From Cohnella laeviribosi DSM 21336 (GTDB lineage Bacteria > Bacillota > Bacilli > Paenibacillales > Paenibacillaceae): a DNA stretch of 52,537 nucleotides. Below are positions 18,834-27,742 of the stretch, one piece after another. The notes under the pieces were generated by a model. That model was not told where the DNA came from. It searched no databases and saw nothing but the letters and a program-made list of their open reading frames with translations. A program made the position numbers and the translations under genes. The stretch lies in assembly GCF_000378425.1 (NCBI RefSeq), contig NZ_KB899814.1:1-52537 (forward strand), written 5' to 3'. Numbering within the stretch: the stretch's first letter is position 1; the number at the start of each line of letters is the position of its first letter.

Positions 18834-19369
18834 CGCGGGCGCTCCCATTGATCGAGCAGATCGCTTAGATGGCGCGCGGATTTGTCCAGCACCCGGCGCA
18901 GCGCCGCCCATCGGTCGGGATGCGATCCGGCCGCGCTTTCCGCGCGGACGAGCAGGCGAATCCATTCGGCTTCGGCAAGCCGCAGCTCCTCGGCGGACCA
19001 AGGGCGGCTTTCCGGGTTTTCCGGGGATGCGTCCGGAAACGCCCGCTCCTGCTTTTTGCGCGCATGTTCGGCCAGCCATTTGCGGCCGGCTTCGGTGATC
19101 GCGTAAATTTTTTTGTCGTCTTCTTCTTTCGCATCGGCCAGCCCCCGCTCCACCAGCATCTGAAGCGCCGGATAGATCGAGCCTGCGCTCGGGCTGTACG
19201 CCCCGTCCGACTGCTCCTCGAGCGCCTTCATCATCTGGTACCCGTGCATCGGTTCGTCCGCGATCAGGCGAAGAAGCATGACCGGAAGCCTTCCCCGGCC
19301 CAAATACCGGCCTCCGCCTCGCCCCGAGTGATGCCCCCACCGCATATGCCCGTCTCCTCTGCCTCGCAT
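18830..19369 (-). CDS. PadR family transcriptional regulator
   Basis: A protein of 179 residues. The PadR winged helix begins near residue 28 with LPVMLLRLIADEPMHGYQMM and continues through YSPSAGSIYPALQMLVERG and the KIYAITEAGRKWL wing. A helical C-terminal arm of about 80 residues should mediate dimerisation. Gly, His and Arg dominate the first 25 residues. The ATG at 19369 follows GGGAGGGG. PadR proteins commonly repress their own promoter and an adjacent exporter gene until a ligand binds; the overlap with the ABC gene and the dyad upstream fit this. Confidence 0.92.
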   Translation of the reverse strand: MRGRGDGHMRWGHHSGRGGGRYLGRGRLPVMLLRLIADEPMHGYQMMKALEEQSDGAYSPSAGSIYPALQMLVERGLADAKEEDDKKIYAITEAGRKWLAEHARKKQERAFPDASPENPESRPWSAEELRLAEAEWIRLLVRAESAAGSHPDRWAALRRVLDKSARHLSDLLDQWERPR

Positions 19370-19397
19370 TGTGCAGCCCCTCCCGCAAATGGGTTTT

Positions 19398-19443
19398 AAT
19401 ATATCGATAAATTTATTTAACGATATATCGAAATCTAAGTCAA
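19398..19443 (-). promoter_or_regulatory. Promoter and operator-like dyad of the padR-ABC operon
   Basis: On the minus strand TTGACT (19443-19438), a 17-base spacer and TTAAAT (19420-19415) form a sigma-A-type promoter. ATATATCG (19399-19406) and CGATATAT (19421-19428) are inverted repeats 14 bases apart that cover the spacer end, the -10 and the probable start site. The arrangement fits autorepression by the encoded PadR protein; this is inferred. Confidence 0.65.
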
Positions 19444-19542
19444 GCCGGTTTGCGGCTGCGGCGGGCGCATTCGGGGCAAGCGGCGTTTCGGGCGCGCAGG
19501 GAAGGCATGCAGCCGGGTTCGCCGGCTTTCGGGAGCATTTTA

Positions 19543-19571
19543 TTTTAACGATGCTCCGCGTATGGTATAAT
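19543..19571 (+). promoter_or_regulatory. Promoter of the yvcD-like gene
   Basis: A perfect TATAAT (19566-19571) with an extended -10 (TGGTATAAT); the -35 TTTTAA (19543-19548) is poor. A hairpin GGAGCAT/ATGCTCC (19532-19557) lies over the -35 region. Confidence 0.6.
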
Positions 19572-19648
19572 CGTGGTAATGCAGCCGGCCGTGACGAACG
19601 CCCGTACGGAACCGTGCCAATTTACGCAACCGGGAAGGAGCCTTGCCG

Positions 19649-21379
19649 ATGAATCAGCGCAAACGCGCGGTGAAGAGCCGTCGACCGAAAGTCATTCCGT
19701 TTTCCCCCGACGCCACCTTCTTTTTCGAACGGGCCGTGCAGTCGCTGGATCGTTTTCACTACGACAAGGCTTTGAAGTATTTCCGGCGCGCGGTGGAGTA
19801 CGAACCGGACAACCCGGTCAACCATTGCAATATGGCGGGCATTTTGTCGGAGATGGGCCGGTACGAGGAATCGAACGACATTTTGCGTTCCGTCCTGGAC
19901 CGGATCGATCCGGCCATGACGGAATGCTATTACTATTTGGCGAACAATTATGCCAACATGGAGCAGTACGAAGCGGCGGAGGACGCGCTTGTCCAATATT
20001 TGGAGAACGATCTGGAAGGCCATTTTCTGGAGGAGTCCGACGAGCTGCTCGACCTGCTCAATTATGAGCTGAACCGCCCGACCAAGCTGACGACGATCAA
20101 GTCGCGGGAAAATCTGTACGCCCACGACAAAGCCCGCGAACTGCTTGAGGCCGGGCGCTTTGCGGAAGCGGTGCGGATTCTGGAAGGAATTCTCGAGCGC
20201 CAGCCCGACTTTCTGGCTGCGCGCAATAATCTGGGCTTGGCATACTACTACATGGGGCTGTTCGACAAGTCCGTCCAGACGATCGGCGAGGTGCTCGAGG
20301 CGGACCCCGGGAACCTCCATGCGCTTTGCAATCTGGCGATCTTTTATCAGCATGCGAACCACGGCGAACTGAAGGGCCTGATCGCCCTGCTGAAGAAAAC
20401 GATTCCCTTCCACCCGGAGCACGTCTTCAAGCTGGCGACGACGCTTGGAATCGTCGGAGAGCACGGCGAAGCGTACCGGCATTTCCGGCGGCTGCTGCGT
20501 TCCGGGGAATTGTCGGGCGAGCCGTGCCTGCACCATTTCGCGGCCGTCGCCGCGGCGAACATCCGGCGCTACGACGATGCCGAGCGGTTTTGGAAGCAGG
20601 CCGCGCGCCTCGATCCGGAATCGGAAGTGCCTCCGTTTTACTTGGGCAAGCTGGACGCGATGCGAAGCGGCGAGTATCCTGCGCCGTCGCATTACCATTT
20701 CCACCTTCCCTTCGACGAGCAGTTCCGCCAGTGGGAGCAGCATCCGGAAATGGTGCCCGACGCGCTGAAACGCAATCCGCTTATCCGTTCGTCGTTTTTC
20801 TGGGCGCTTCGCCACGGCGACCGCAACACCAAAGCGCAGGTGATTCAGGCGCTCGGGCTTGTGGCCGACGAGGAAGTGATCGACGCGCTGAAGGCGTTTT
20901 TGGTCGATCCCGGGGAAGAAGACGAGCTGAAGCGCGTCGCCGTGCTGGTGCTGCGTTCGATCGGCGTGCAGGATGCGCTGACGGTCGTTTACGGAGGTAG
21001 GACGCTGACGCTCGAGTCGCGCCGCAAATCGGCGAATTTGCCGATCTGGGACAGCGCCTGGCAGGCGGTGTTGGAGCTGGCGATGGAGCAGATGGCCGGC
21101 CGCTACGACGTCGTTCAGCAGCACGACATGATGACGCTGTGGGTCGATTATTTGTCCCGCGTTTATCCCAGCGTGCCGAAGCTGCTCAAGCCTTCCGGAT
21201 GGGCGGCGGCGCTGGAATATTGGACGGCGAAGATGCACCGCAGGCCGATCACGTATGCCGACCTGGTCAGCCGTTACGGCGCCTCCCAGGCGAGCATCAG
21301 CCGTTACGCGAATCTCATTGACGAAGTTTGCGGCATCCGCGAGAAGCTGAAGCGCAGCAGCGCCACGTTCGGGGAATAA
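19649..21379 (+). CDS. yvcD: TPR-repeat protein (YvcD-like)
   Basis: A cytoplasmic protein of 576 residues. At least five tetratricopeptide-like helix pairs can be followed, for example ALKYFRRAVEYEPDNPVNHC, ARNNLGLAYYYMGLFDKSVQ and AVRILEGILERQPDFLAA. The middle resembles HEAT-type repeats (HGDRNTKAQVIQALGLVADE). The end carries a helix-turn-helix-like stretch (TYADLVSRYGASQASISRYA) preceded by a sequence that could wrap DNA or protein. The ATG at 19649 follows GGAAGGAG with 8 bases between. B. subtilis yvcD also lies between the his genes and trxB. Function is unknown. Confidence 0.85.
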   Translation: MNQRKRAVKSRRPKVIPFSPDATFFFERAVQSLDRFHYDKALKYFRRAVEYEPDNPVNHCNMAGILSEMGRYEESNDILRSVLDRIDPAMTECYYYLANNYANMEQYEAAEDALVQYLENDLEGHFLEESDELLDLLNYELNRPTKLTTIKSRENLYAHDKARELLEAGRFAEAVRILEGILERQPDFLAARNNLGLAYYYMGLFDKSVQTIGEVLEADPGNLHALCNLAIFYQHANHGELKGLIALLKKTIPFHPEHVFKLATTLGIVGEHGEAYRHFRRLLRSGELSGEPCLHHFAAVAAANIRRYDDAERFWKQAARLDPESEVPPFYLGKLDAMRSGEYPAPSHYHFHLPFDEQFRQWEQHPEMVPDALKRNPLIRSSFFWALRHGDRNTKAQVIQALGLVADEEVIDALKAFLVDPGEEDELKRVAVLVLRSIGVQDALTVVYGGRTLTLESRRKSANLPIWDSAWQAVLELAMEQMAGRYDVVQQHDMMTLWVDYLSRVYPSVPKLLKPSGWAAALEYWTAKMHRRPITYADLVSRYGASQASISRYANLIDEVCGIREKLKRSSATFGE

Positions 21380-21433
21380 TAGGCGGCAGCCTTCCCGGAA
21401 TCGCCGAGCGCGGAAGCGCCGCTATTGGCCAGG

Positions 21434-21462
21434 TTGCGGAAAGAAGGGTCGACTGTTACAAT
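21434..21462 (+). promoter_or_regulatory. Candidate promoter of trxB
   Basis: TTGCGG (21434-21439), a 17-base spacer and TACAAT (21457-21462). The -10 lies in an AT-rich patch containing the palindrome AATAATTATT. Confidence 0.5.
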
Positions 21463-21521
21463 AATTATTACAGTTAGAACAGGATTGCCGGCGAGCCATT
21501 GCCACCAAGGAGGAGAGAATG

Positions 21522-22472
21522 ATGTACAAAACGATAGTCATCGGTACAGGACCGGCGGGATTGACTGCGGCGATCTACTTGGCCCGCGCGAATCTGAAGC
21601 CGCTCGTCATCGAAGGGCCCGAGCCCGGCGGCCAGCTGACCACGACCACGGAGGTCGAGAACTTTCCCGGGTTCCCGGAAGGCATTATGGGTCCCGAGCT
21701 GATGGCCAACATGCGCAAGCAGGCCGAGCGGTTCGGGGCTCAATTCCGTACCGGCTGGGTCAACTCGGTCGAGACGTCTTCCCGTCCGTTCAAGCTGTCG
21801 CTTGAAGGCGGCGAGACGCTGGAAGCCGAGACGCTGATCATTTCGACGGGGGCTTCCGCGAAATATCTCGGCATCCCCGGCGAGAAGGACAATGTCGGAC
21901 GCGGCGTCAGCACCTGCGCGACCTGCGACGGCTTCTTCTTCCGCGGCAAGAAGATCATTGTCGTCGGCGGGGGAGATTCCGCGATGGAAGAAGCGAACTT
22001 CCTGACCCGGTTTGCGTCGGAAGTGACCGTGGTGCATCGCCGGGAAGAGCTGCGCGCTTCGAAGATCATGCAGGAACGCTGCCGCGAAAATCCGAAAATT
22101 TCCTGGAAACTGAACCGCACGCCGCTGGAAGTGGTCGCGGGCGAAAACGGCGTTACCGGGCTGAAGGTCAAAAACAACGCCAGCGGCGAGGAAGAGCTGA
22201 TCGAAGCGCAAGGGGTATTCGTCGCGATCGGCCATACGCCGAACACGAAGTTCCTCGGCGGACAGGTCGAAACGGACGAACTGGGCTATATCGTGACGAA
22301 GCCGGGCTCGACGGAAACAAGCGTGCCTGGAATCTTCGCCTGCGGCGACGTTCAGGACACCAAGTACCGTCAAGCGATCACGGCGGCGGGCAGCGGCTGC
22401 ATGGCGGCGCTCGATTGCGAGAAATTTCTTGAAGGTTCGGCCGTTCACGACTGGAGCCATACCCTCAGCTAA
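21522..22472 (+). CDS. trxB: Thioredoxin reductase
   Basis: An FAD- and NADPH-dependent enzyme of 316 residues that reduces thioredoxin. The FAD motif GTGPAGLTAAIYLARA is at the N terminus, the redox pair is CATC in STCATCDGFF, the NADPH motif is VVGGGDSAMEEA, and the second FAD motif is GIFACGDVQD. AAGGAGG precedes two adjacent ATG codons (21519, 21522); I chose the second for its 8-base spacing. Position in this cluster matches Bacillus. Confidence 0.97.
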   Translation: MYKTIVIGTGPAGLTAAIYLARANLKPLVIEGPEPGGQLTTTTEVENFPGFPEGIMGPELMANMRKQAERFGAQFRTGWVNSVETSSRPFKLSLEGGETLEAETLIISTGASAKYLGIPGEKDNVGRGVSTCATCDGFFFRGKKIIVVGGGDSAMEEANFLTRFASEVTVVHRREELRASKIMQERCRENPKISWKLNRTPLEVVAGENGVTGLKVKNNASGEEELIEAQGVFVAIGHTPNTKFLGGQVETDELGYIVTKPGSTETSVPGIFACGDVQDTKYRQAITAAGSGCMAALDCEKFLEGSAVHDWSHTLS

Positions 22473-22510
22473 CCATACTTCATCTTAACTTATCCGAGGT
22501 GTCAGCCATT

Positions 22511-23461
22511 ATGTCTCAAGCTTTATACGTCGGCGTCGATTTGGGCGGTACAGCGATCAAAGTCGGTTTATGCAACGCTGACGGTCAGTTGCTCCGCATC
22601 TACGAAGGTCCGACGCAGACGGACCGGGGTACGGAGGCTATTCTGAACAATATTGCGGCGTACGTAAGGGAACTCGTTCCGCCGGATACGGACGAATGGA
22701 ACGAGGTTCAGGGAGTCGGCATCGGAATCGCCGGGTTTCTGGACATTCCGAACGGCATTATCGACTTCTCGCCGAATCTTCCTTTCCGCAAGGTGCCGGT
22801 TAAGGAGATTATGCAGGAGAAGCTGGGCAAAGCCGTCAAAATCAACAACGACGCCAACGTAGCAGCCCTGGGCGAGGCGTGGGGCGGAGCGGGACGCTGC
22901 GTCGCGGACTGCGTCTGCTACACGCTTGGCACGGGCGTCGGCGGAGGCATAATCGTTGGCGGCCGGTTAATCGAAGGGTTCAGCGGAATGGCCGGGGAGC
23001 TCGGGCATATGGCGGTCGTTCCCGATCTGGAAGCGATCCAGTGCGGCTGCTCCCAAATGGGATGCCTGGAGACGGTGTCGTCCGCGACCGGGATCATCCG
23101 CATGGCGCGCGATGCGGTGGAGCGGGGAGACCGGACTTCGCTCGCATACGTGGAAGAGCTGACGGCCAAGGATGTGTTTGACGCAGCCAAAGACGGCGAC
23201 GAGGTTGCGCAGCGAATCGTCAGCCGCGCCGCGTTCTACCTGGGCAAATCGATGGCGGCGGTCGCAATCGTCGTGAATCCGCAGCGGTTTATTATCGGCG
23301 GCGGGGTCAGCAAGGCGGGCGAGTTCCTGTTCTCGCAGGTCCGCGAAGCGTTCGTCAAGCTGACGCCCGAGAGGGCGCGAAACGGCGTCGATATCGTCGC
23401 CGCGGAGCTTGGGAACAATGCCGGTGTCGTAGGCGCCGCGGGCTTGTTCCTCCGGGCCTAA
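22511..23461 (+). CDS. glcK: Glucokinase, ROK family
   Basis: A sugar kinase of 316 residues that makes glucose 6-phosphate from glucose and ATP. The ATP motif is VGVDLGGTAIKVGL, the glucose-site segment is NNDANVAALGE, the ROK signature is around GTGVGGGIIV, GELGHM, and the zinc motif CGCSQMGCLE is intact. The ATG at 22511 follows GAGGTG; an in-frame GTG at 22499 lies within that ribosome site. In Bacillus glcK is elsewhere, so this is a lineage-specific insertion between trxB and rapZ. Confidence 0.93.
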   Translation: MSQALYVGVDLGGTAIKVGLCNADGQLLRIYEGPTQTDRGTEAILNNIAAYVRELVPPDTDEWNEVQGVGIGIAGFLDIPNGIIDFSPNLPFRKVPVKEIMQEKLGKAVKINNDANVAALGEAWGGAGRCVADCVCYTLGTGVGGGIIVGGRLIEGFSGMAGELGHMAVVPDLEAIQCGCSQMGCLETVSSATGIIRMARDAVERGDRTSLAYVEELTAKDVFDAAKDGDEVAQRIVSRAAFYLGKSMAAVAIVVNPQRFIIGGGVSKAGEFLFSQVREAFVKLTPERARNGVDIVAAELGNNAGVVGAAGLFLRA

Positions 23462-23469
23462 TCGAGAGT

Positions 23470-23514
23470 GCGCCTGACTGTCGGCGTTCCTGCGTCGGCA
23501 GGCTGGCGCCTTTA
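23470..23514 (+). terminator. Probable terminator after glcK
   Basis: GCGCC (23470-23474) pairs with GGCGC (23505-23509), with CTG/CAG and further pairing inside, followed by CTTTATT. The stem is interrupted. Confidence 0.45.
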
Positions 23515-23558
23515 TTATACGATTCGGCGCGAATCCTTTCTGACGAAGGAGACTGGAT

Positions 23559-24449
23559 ATGGATACGCTAAGAGCCAACCCAACGCTGGTCATTATTACG
23601 GGAATGTCGGGCGCGGGCAAAACGATTGCCGTGCAAAGCATGGAGGATTTGGGGTTCTTTTGCGTAGACAACCTGCCTCCGGTGCTGATTCCGAAATTTG
23701 CGGAACTGATCGACCAGTCGCAGGGCCGCATTGCGAAAGTGGCGCTTGTGATCGATTTGCGGGGACGGGAGTTTTTTACCGCCTTGTCCGAATCGCTTAA
23801 TTATATTCGCGAACATTATACGATTAACAGCGAGATTCTGTTTCTGGACGCGACGGATTCGGTGCTGGTCCAGCGCTACAAAGAAAGCCGGCGCAGGCAT
23901 CCGCTCGCTCCGGAAGGCATGCTGCTCGAAGGCATCCAGTTGGAGCGGAAGCTGCTTGAGGACCTGAAGGGAAGAGCTTCCCAGGTCATCGACACCAGCA
24001 ATTTGAAGCCGGCGCAGCTGAAAGAGCGGATTATCGCCCGCTTTACGAACCTCGACCGGAACGCGATTGCGGTGAACATCACCTCGTTCGGCTTCAAGTA
24101 CGGCGTGCCGATTGACGCCGATTTGATTTTCGACGTCCGCTTTTTGCCGAATCCTCATTACGTCGAACACCTCCGGCCCCGAACCGGACAGGATCCCGAA
24201 GTTTACGAGTACGTGATGAAATGGCCCGAGACGCAAAGCTTTCTTTCCAAGCTTTTGGATTTGTTGCAATTTTTGCTTCCGTTATATCATAAAGAAGGGA
24301 AGAGTCAGGTGGTAATCGGCATCGGCTGCACGGGCGGCAAGCACCGGTCGGTGGCGCTGGCCGAGTACCTGGGGCGCACGCTCGGGACGAGCGAAACGGA
24401 AACGGTGCGCGTCAGCCATCGCGACGCAGATCGCGATCGACACGGATGA
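23559..24449 (+). CDS. rapZ: RNase adapter / nucleotide-binding protein RapZ (YvcJ)
   Basis: A P-loop protein of 296 residues. Walker A is GMSGAGKT near residue 15. The C-terminal domain has [24 protein letters not shown] and CTGGKHRSV, the family hallmarks. In B. subtilis YvcJ binds and hydrolyses nucleotides and affects competence; in E. coli RapZ controls GlmS through a small RNA. The role here is not certain. It is followed closely by yvcK and whiA, the standard triplet. Confidence 0.95.
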   Translation: MDTLRANPTLVIITGMSGAGKTIAVQSMEDLGFFCVDNLPPVLIPKFAELIDQSQGRIAKVALVIDLRGREFFTALSESLNYIREHYTINSEILFLDATDSVLVQRYKESRRRHPLAPEGMLLEGIQLERKLLEDLKGRASQVIDTSNLKPAQLKERIIARFTNLDRNAIAVNITSFGFKYGVPIDADLIFDVRFLPNPHYVEHLRPRTGQDPEVYEYVMKWPETQSFLSKLLDLLQFLLPLYHKEGKSQVVIGIGCTGGKHRSVALAEYLGRTLGTSETETVRVSHRDADRDRHG

Positions 24450-24461
24450 GGCGGTGAAGGG

Positions 24462-25451
24462 ATGAACATAACGGCCAAGGGGGCCGGGCGCAAACCGCGA
24501 ATCGTCGTCATTGGAGGCGGGACGGGACTGTCGGTGATGCTTCGCGGACTGAAGCATAAGAGGCTCGACATTACCGCCATTGTGACGGTGGCCGACGACG
24601 GAGGCAGTTCGGGCATTCTCCGGGAAGAGTTGCGGATGCCGCCTCCGGGCGACATTCGCAACGTGCTGACGGCGCTTGCCGATGCGGAGCCGCTGCTTGC
24701 GGATATGCTTTCCTACCGGTTCCATAATGGAACAGGACTAGCCGGACATAGTTTGGGCAATCTGATACTGGCGGCGATAACGGATATATCGGGCGACTTC
24801 GTAACCGGCATTCGGGAGTTGAGCCGGGTGCTCGCGGTGCGGGGCCGGGTGCTTCCCGCTGCGAATCAGGCCATTGTGCTGAAGGCGGAAATGACGGACG
24901 GCACCTGCGTCAGCGGGGAATCTGCCATCCCGAAAGCCGGAAGGCAGATCCGGCGGGTCTTTATCGAGCCGGCGCAAGTCGAGGCGCTGCCGGAGGCGGT
25001 CGAGGCGATCCGGGAAGCGGACGCCATTCTGGTCGGGCCGGGCAGTCTTTATACAAGCATTATGCCCAATCTGCTGGTGCCGAAGCTGGCGGAAGCGATC
25101 GTAGCGTCCGATGCGATCAAAATTTTCGTGTGCAATGTCATGACGCAGCCTGGAGAAACGGACAATTATTCGGTCAGCGATCATTTGAACGCGATTCATG
25201 CGCACGTCGGCCATCATTTGTTCGATTATGTCATCGTTAACGACGGAGAAATTCCTCCCCAGGTTCACAGCATGTACGCCGAGCAAGGCGCCAAAGCGGT
25301 CCATCTGGACTTGGACGAGGTTACCCGTCAGGGATACAAGGTTATTGCTGACAGGCTCGTTCTGTTCCGCACTTATTTGCGGCACGATGCAGCCAAGCTA
25401 AGCGAACATATTTACCAGTTGGTGGAGAACTGGATGCTGAGAAAGGAGTGA
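24462..25451 (+). CDS. yvcK: Gluconeogenesis factor YvcK/MgfK family
   Basis: A CofD-like protein of 329 residues. Landmarks are [40 protein letters not shown] and [14 protein letters not shown]. In B. subtilis the protein is needed for growth on gluconeogenic carbon and for correct localisation of PBP1, and it binds UDP-GlcNAc. The stop overlaps the most upstream possible whiA start. Confidence 0.95.
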   Translation: MNITAKGAGRKPRIVVIGGGTGLSVMLRGLKHKRLDITAIVTVADDGGSSGILREELRMPPPGDIRNVLTALADAEPLLADMLSYRFHNGTGLAGHSLGNLILAAITDISGDFVTGIRELSRVLAVRGRVLPAANQAIVLKAEMTDGTCVSGESAIPKAGRQIRRVFIEPAQVEALPEAVEAIREADAILVGPGSLYTSIMPNLLVPKLAEAIVASDAIKIFVCNVMTQPGETDNYSVSDHLNAIHAHVGHHLFDYVIVNDGEIPPQVHSMYAEQGAKAVHLDLDEVTRQGYKVIADRLVLFRTYLRHDAAKLSEHIYQLVENWMLRKE

Positions 25452-25456
25452 GCGTC

Positions 25457-26392
25457 GTGTCTTTCGCGGCTCAAACGAAAAAAGAATTGACGATGGTGGA
25501 GGCGGAACCGTGCTGTGAGATTGCGGAGCTGTCCGCACTGATTCGGATGAACGGGACGGTTCAACTCACCAACAAGCGGATCGTTCTGGACATCTCCACC
25601 GAGAATGCCGCGATTGCGCGTCGGATCTACACCTTAATGAAGCGCCATTTTGCCGTGCCGACAGAGCTGCTCGTGCGCAAGAAAATGCGGCTGAAAAAAA
25701 ACAACGTCTATATCGTGCGGGTACCGGCCGGCGTGGAGCAACTGCTGAAGCAGCTGATGATCACGAGCGAAGGCTTTCAATTTCATCCCAAAATCAACAA
25801 AGAGCTGATCCGCAAGCCTTGCTGCAAACGCGCCTATTTGCGCGGAGCTTTTCTGGCCGGAGGCTCGGTCAACAATCCGGAAGGTTCGTCCTATCACCTG
25901 GAAATCGCCTCGATGTATGAGGAGCACTGCCGGTCGCTTGCGGAGCTGGCGAACAAGTTTCACTTGAACGCCCGGTTCATTGAGCGCAAAAAGGGCTTCA
26001 TCCTCTACATCAAAGAAGGCGAAAAAATCATCGAATTTCTGAATATAATCGGCGCTCATCAGGCGCTGTTCAAATTTGAGGACGTTCGCATCATGCGCGA
26101 CATGCGGAATTCCGTCAACCGGATCGTCAACTGCGAGACGGCGAACCTGAACAAGACGATCGGGGCCGCGATTCGGCAAATCGACAACATCAAGCTTCTG
26201 CAGAAGGAAGTGGGCCTGGAAAATTTGCCCGAACGGCTTCGGGAGGTTGCCGAAATTCGCCTTAAGCATCCCGATTTGAATTTGAAGGAAGTCGGCGATA
26301 TGCTTAAAGGGCAAGTCAGCAAGTCCGGCGTCAATCACCGGCTGCGCAAAATCGACGAGTGGGCCGAAAAAATCCGGAACGGCGGAGCATAA
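25457..26392 (+). CDS. whiA: DNA-binding protein WhiA
   Basis: A protein of 311 residues with an N-terminal LAGLIDADG-like domain ([20 protein letters not shown]) and a C-terminal helix-turn-helix ([20 protein letters not shown]). WhiA affects cell division and chromosome segregation in Bacillus. I chose GTG at 25457: it gives the conserved [12 protein letters not shown] start and has GAAAGGAG 8 bases upstream. GTG at 25448 lies within that ribosome site. Confidence 0.95.
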   Translation: MSFAAQTKKELTMVEAEPCCEIAELSALIRMNGTVQLTNKRIVLDISTENAAIARRIYTLMKRHFAVPTELLVRKKMRLKKNNVYIVRVPAGVEQLLKQLMITSEGFQFHPKINKELIRKPCCKRAYLRGAFLAGGSVNNPEGSSYHLEIASMYEEHCRSLAELANKFHLNARFIERKKGFILYIKEGEKIIEFLNIIGAHQALFKFEDVRIMRDMRNSVNRIVNCETANLNKTIGAAIRQIDNIKLLQKEVGLENLPERLREVAEIRLKHPDLNLKEVGDMLKGQVSKSGVNHRLRKIDEWAEKIRNGGA

Positions 26393-26418
26393 GCGTCTGG
26401 CGCAACCGTTCGAATCAA

Positions 26419-26427
26419 TGCTATAAT
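26419..26427 (+). promoter_or_regulatory. Extended -10 promoter before the HPr-family gene
   Basis: TGCTATAAT is an extended -10 box, with no good -35. A hairpin GTCCCG/CGGGAC (26450-26465) lies in the resulting leader. The HPr-family gene may therefore be expressed apart from whiA. Confidence 0.5.
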
Positions 26428-26492
26428 AAGTGACAGACTAGGTACGGTAGGTCCCGCGATCGGGACGAAATCAGACAGGGGGTATCCGTTCC

Positions 26493-26762
26493 ATGACGAG
26501 ACAGCCGGTGGTTGTTCGGCTTAAGACGGGGCTTCACGCCAGACCGGCGGCTTTATTTGTACAAGAAGCCAATAAATTTTCCTCTGACGTCTTCGTGGAG
26601 AAAGACGACAAGAAAGTGAATGCCAAAAGCATCATGGGGATTATGAGTCTGGCGATCAGCTCGGGCACGGAAGTATACATCAGTGCCGAGGGTTCGGACG
26701 CAGAGCAAGCTGTAACCTCTTTAGTTCAGCTGGTCAGCAAGGAAGAACTTGAAAACCAATAA
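26493..26762 (+). CDS. HPr-family phosphocarrier with both His15 and Ser46 (Crh position)
   Basis: A protein of 89 residues with the HPr fold. His15 sits in the active-site motif TGLHARPAA, and Ser46 in KSIMGIMSL, the HprK target. The gene occupies the crh position after whiA. B. subtilis Crh has Gln15 in place of His, so it cannot carry phosphate in the sugar phosphotransferase system; this protein should be able to. It could be the only HPr or a second one; other ptsH genes are outside the window. GGGGG lies 9 bases before the ATG. A strong terminator follows. Confidence 0.93.
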   Translation: MTRQPVVVRLKTGLHARPAALFVQEANKFSSDVFVEKDDKKVNAKSIMGIMSLAISSGTEVYISAEGSDAEQAVTSLVQLVSKEELENQ

Positions 26763-26774
26763 AAACGACCTTTT

Positions 26775-26810
26775 GCGACAAGCTCCCGGAAGGGAGCTTG
26801 TTGCGTTTTG
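26775..26810 (+). terminator. Terminator after the HPr-family gene
   Basis: GCGACAAGCTCCC (26775-26787) pairs with GGGAGCTTGTTGC (26792-26804) around a 4-base loop. GTTTTGG follows. Confidence 0.9.
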
Positions 26811-26894
26811 GTGTTTGGCATGGTCTGCGCATGTTTGCAACCTTTTCCGCCTATGCTGCGTTAGGGAGGATAAACAGGGAAAGGGGCTTGAACG

Positions 26895-27662
26895 ATGAAA
26901 AACAAAGGCATGATCATCGCAGCTGCTCTGCTGGTGACGGCAATCGGCTGGTTCGGTTTCGGACGCGGGGAGGCGGGATCGGCGAAAGCGGAGTCGCCTG
27001 CGGCGCAGTCGGCCGGATATGCGCCCAATACGGTTACGGTTGAAGCCCAAGGCTCGGTTAAGGTGGAACCGGATGTGGCTTACGTGAACGTTGCGGTGGA
27101 GACGCGGGGGCAGACTGCGAAGGAAGCACAGCAGGCGAATGCGGACAAGTTCGCGGCCGTAGAGAAAACGTTGTACGAAACGTATGCGATCGACAAAAAG
27201 GATGTGCAGACGACAAACTTCAACGTCTATCCGGAATACAATTACACGGAGAAAGACGGTCAGGTTCTGAAAGGATATGTGGCGCTTCACCAGGTGCAAA
27301 TCACGTACCGCAAGCTGTCCGAGATCGGCAAGCTGTTGGATGCGCTTGCGGCATCCGGCGCGAACCGGATGGACGGCGTGACGTTCGGCACGGAGAAGCG
27401 GGAGCAGTACGAACTGGAGGCGCTGAAAAAAGCGATGGCAAACGCTAGCGCCAAGGCGAGCGTGCTGGCGTCCTCGGGCAACCGCCAGCTCGGCGGCGTC
27501 ATCCATATCGTGCAGGGCGACGCAGCGCCCATCCCGGTCGCGCAAGCCTCCACGATGAAGGAGGCCAAGATGATGGCGAGCGATTCCGCCGCTTCATCTT
27601 CCGTCCAGTCCGGTCAGATCGAGATTACGGCAAACGTAACGGTCCAATACGAATTAAAGTAA
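26895..27662 (+). CDS. Secreted SIMPL-domain protein
   Basis: A protein of 255 residues with an N-terminal membrane or signal segment (about 6-22, MIIAAALLVTAIGWFGFG). The SIMPL (DUF541) domain follows: VTVEAQGSVKVEPDVAYVNV, then a long alternating region that includes VQTTNFNVYPEYNY and MTVQ-like strand patterns near the end. It acts outside the membrane; function in Bacilli is unknown. There is no lipobox Cys. It begins at 26895 after AAAGGGG and ends before a terminator, so it is probably a single-gene transcript. Confidence 0.88.
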   Translation: MKNKGMIIAAALLVTAIGWFGFGRGEAGSAKAESPAAQSAGYAPNTVTVEAQGSVKVEPDVAYVNVAVETRGQTAKEAQQANADKFAAVEKTLYETYAIDKKDVQTTNFNVYPEYNYTEKDGQVLKGYVALHQVQITYRKLSEIGKLLDALAASGANRMDGVTFGTEKREQYELEALKKAMANASAKASVLASSGNRQLGGVIHIVQGDAAPIPVAQASTMKEAKMMASDSAASSSVQSGQIEITANVTVQYELK

Positions 27663-27673
27663 CGCTCGGCAGG

Positions 27674-27722
27674 GGCTGGCCCGTAAGTAGTGAAATCTAC
27701 GGAGGGTCGGCTCTTTTTTATG
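27674..27722 (+). terminator. Terminator after the SIMPL gene
   Basis: GGGCTGGCCC pairs with GGGTCGGCTC through several G-U pairs, GTA/TAC continues the stem, and CTTTTTTATG follows. Confidence 0.7.
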
Positions 27723-27742
27723 TTGTAAAAAGCTTTTGGTTG

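Noticed and set aside
23462..23558. A riboswitch between glcK and rapZ
   Set aside because: The only structure is a short terminator-like stem; no known aptamer pattern is present.
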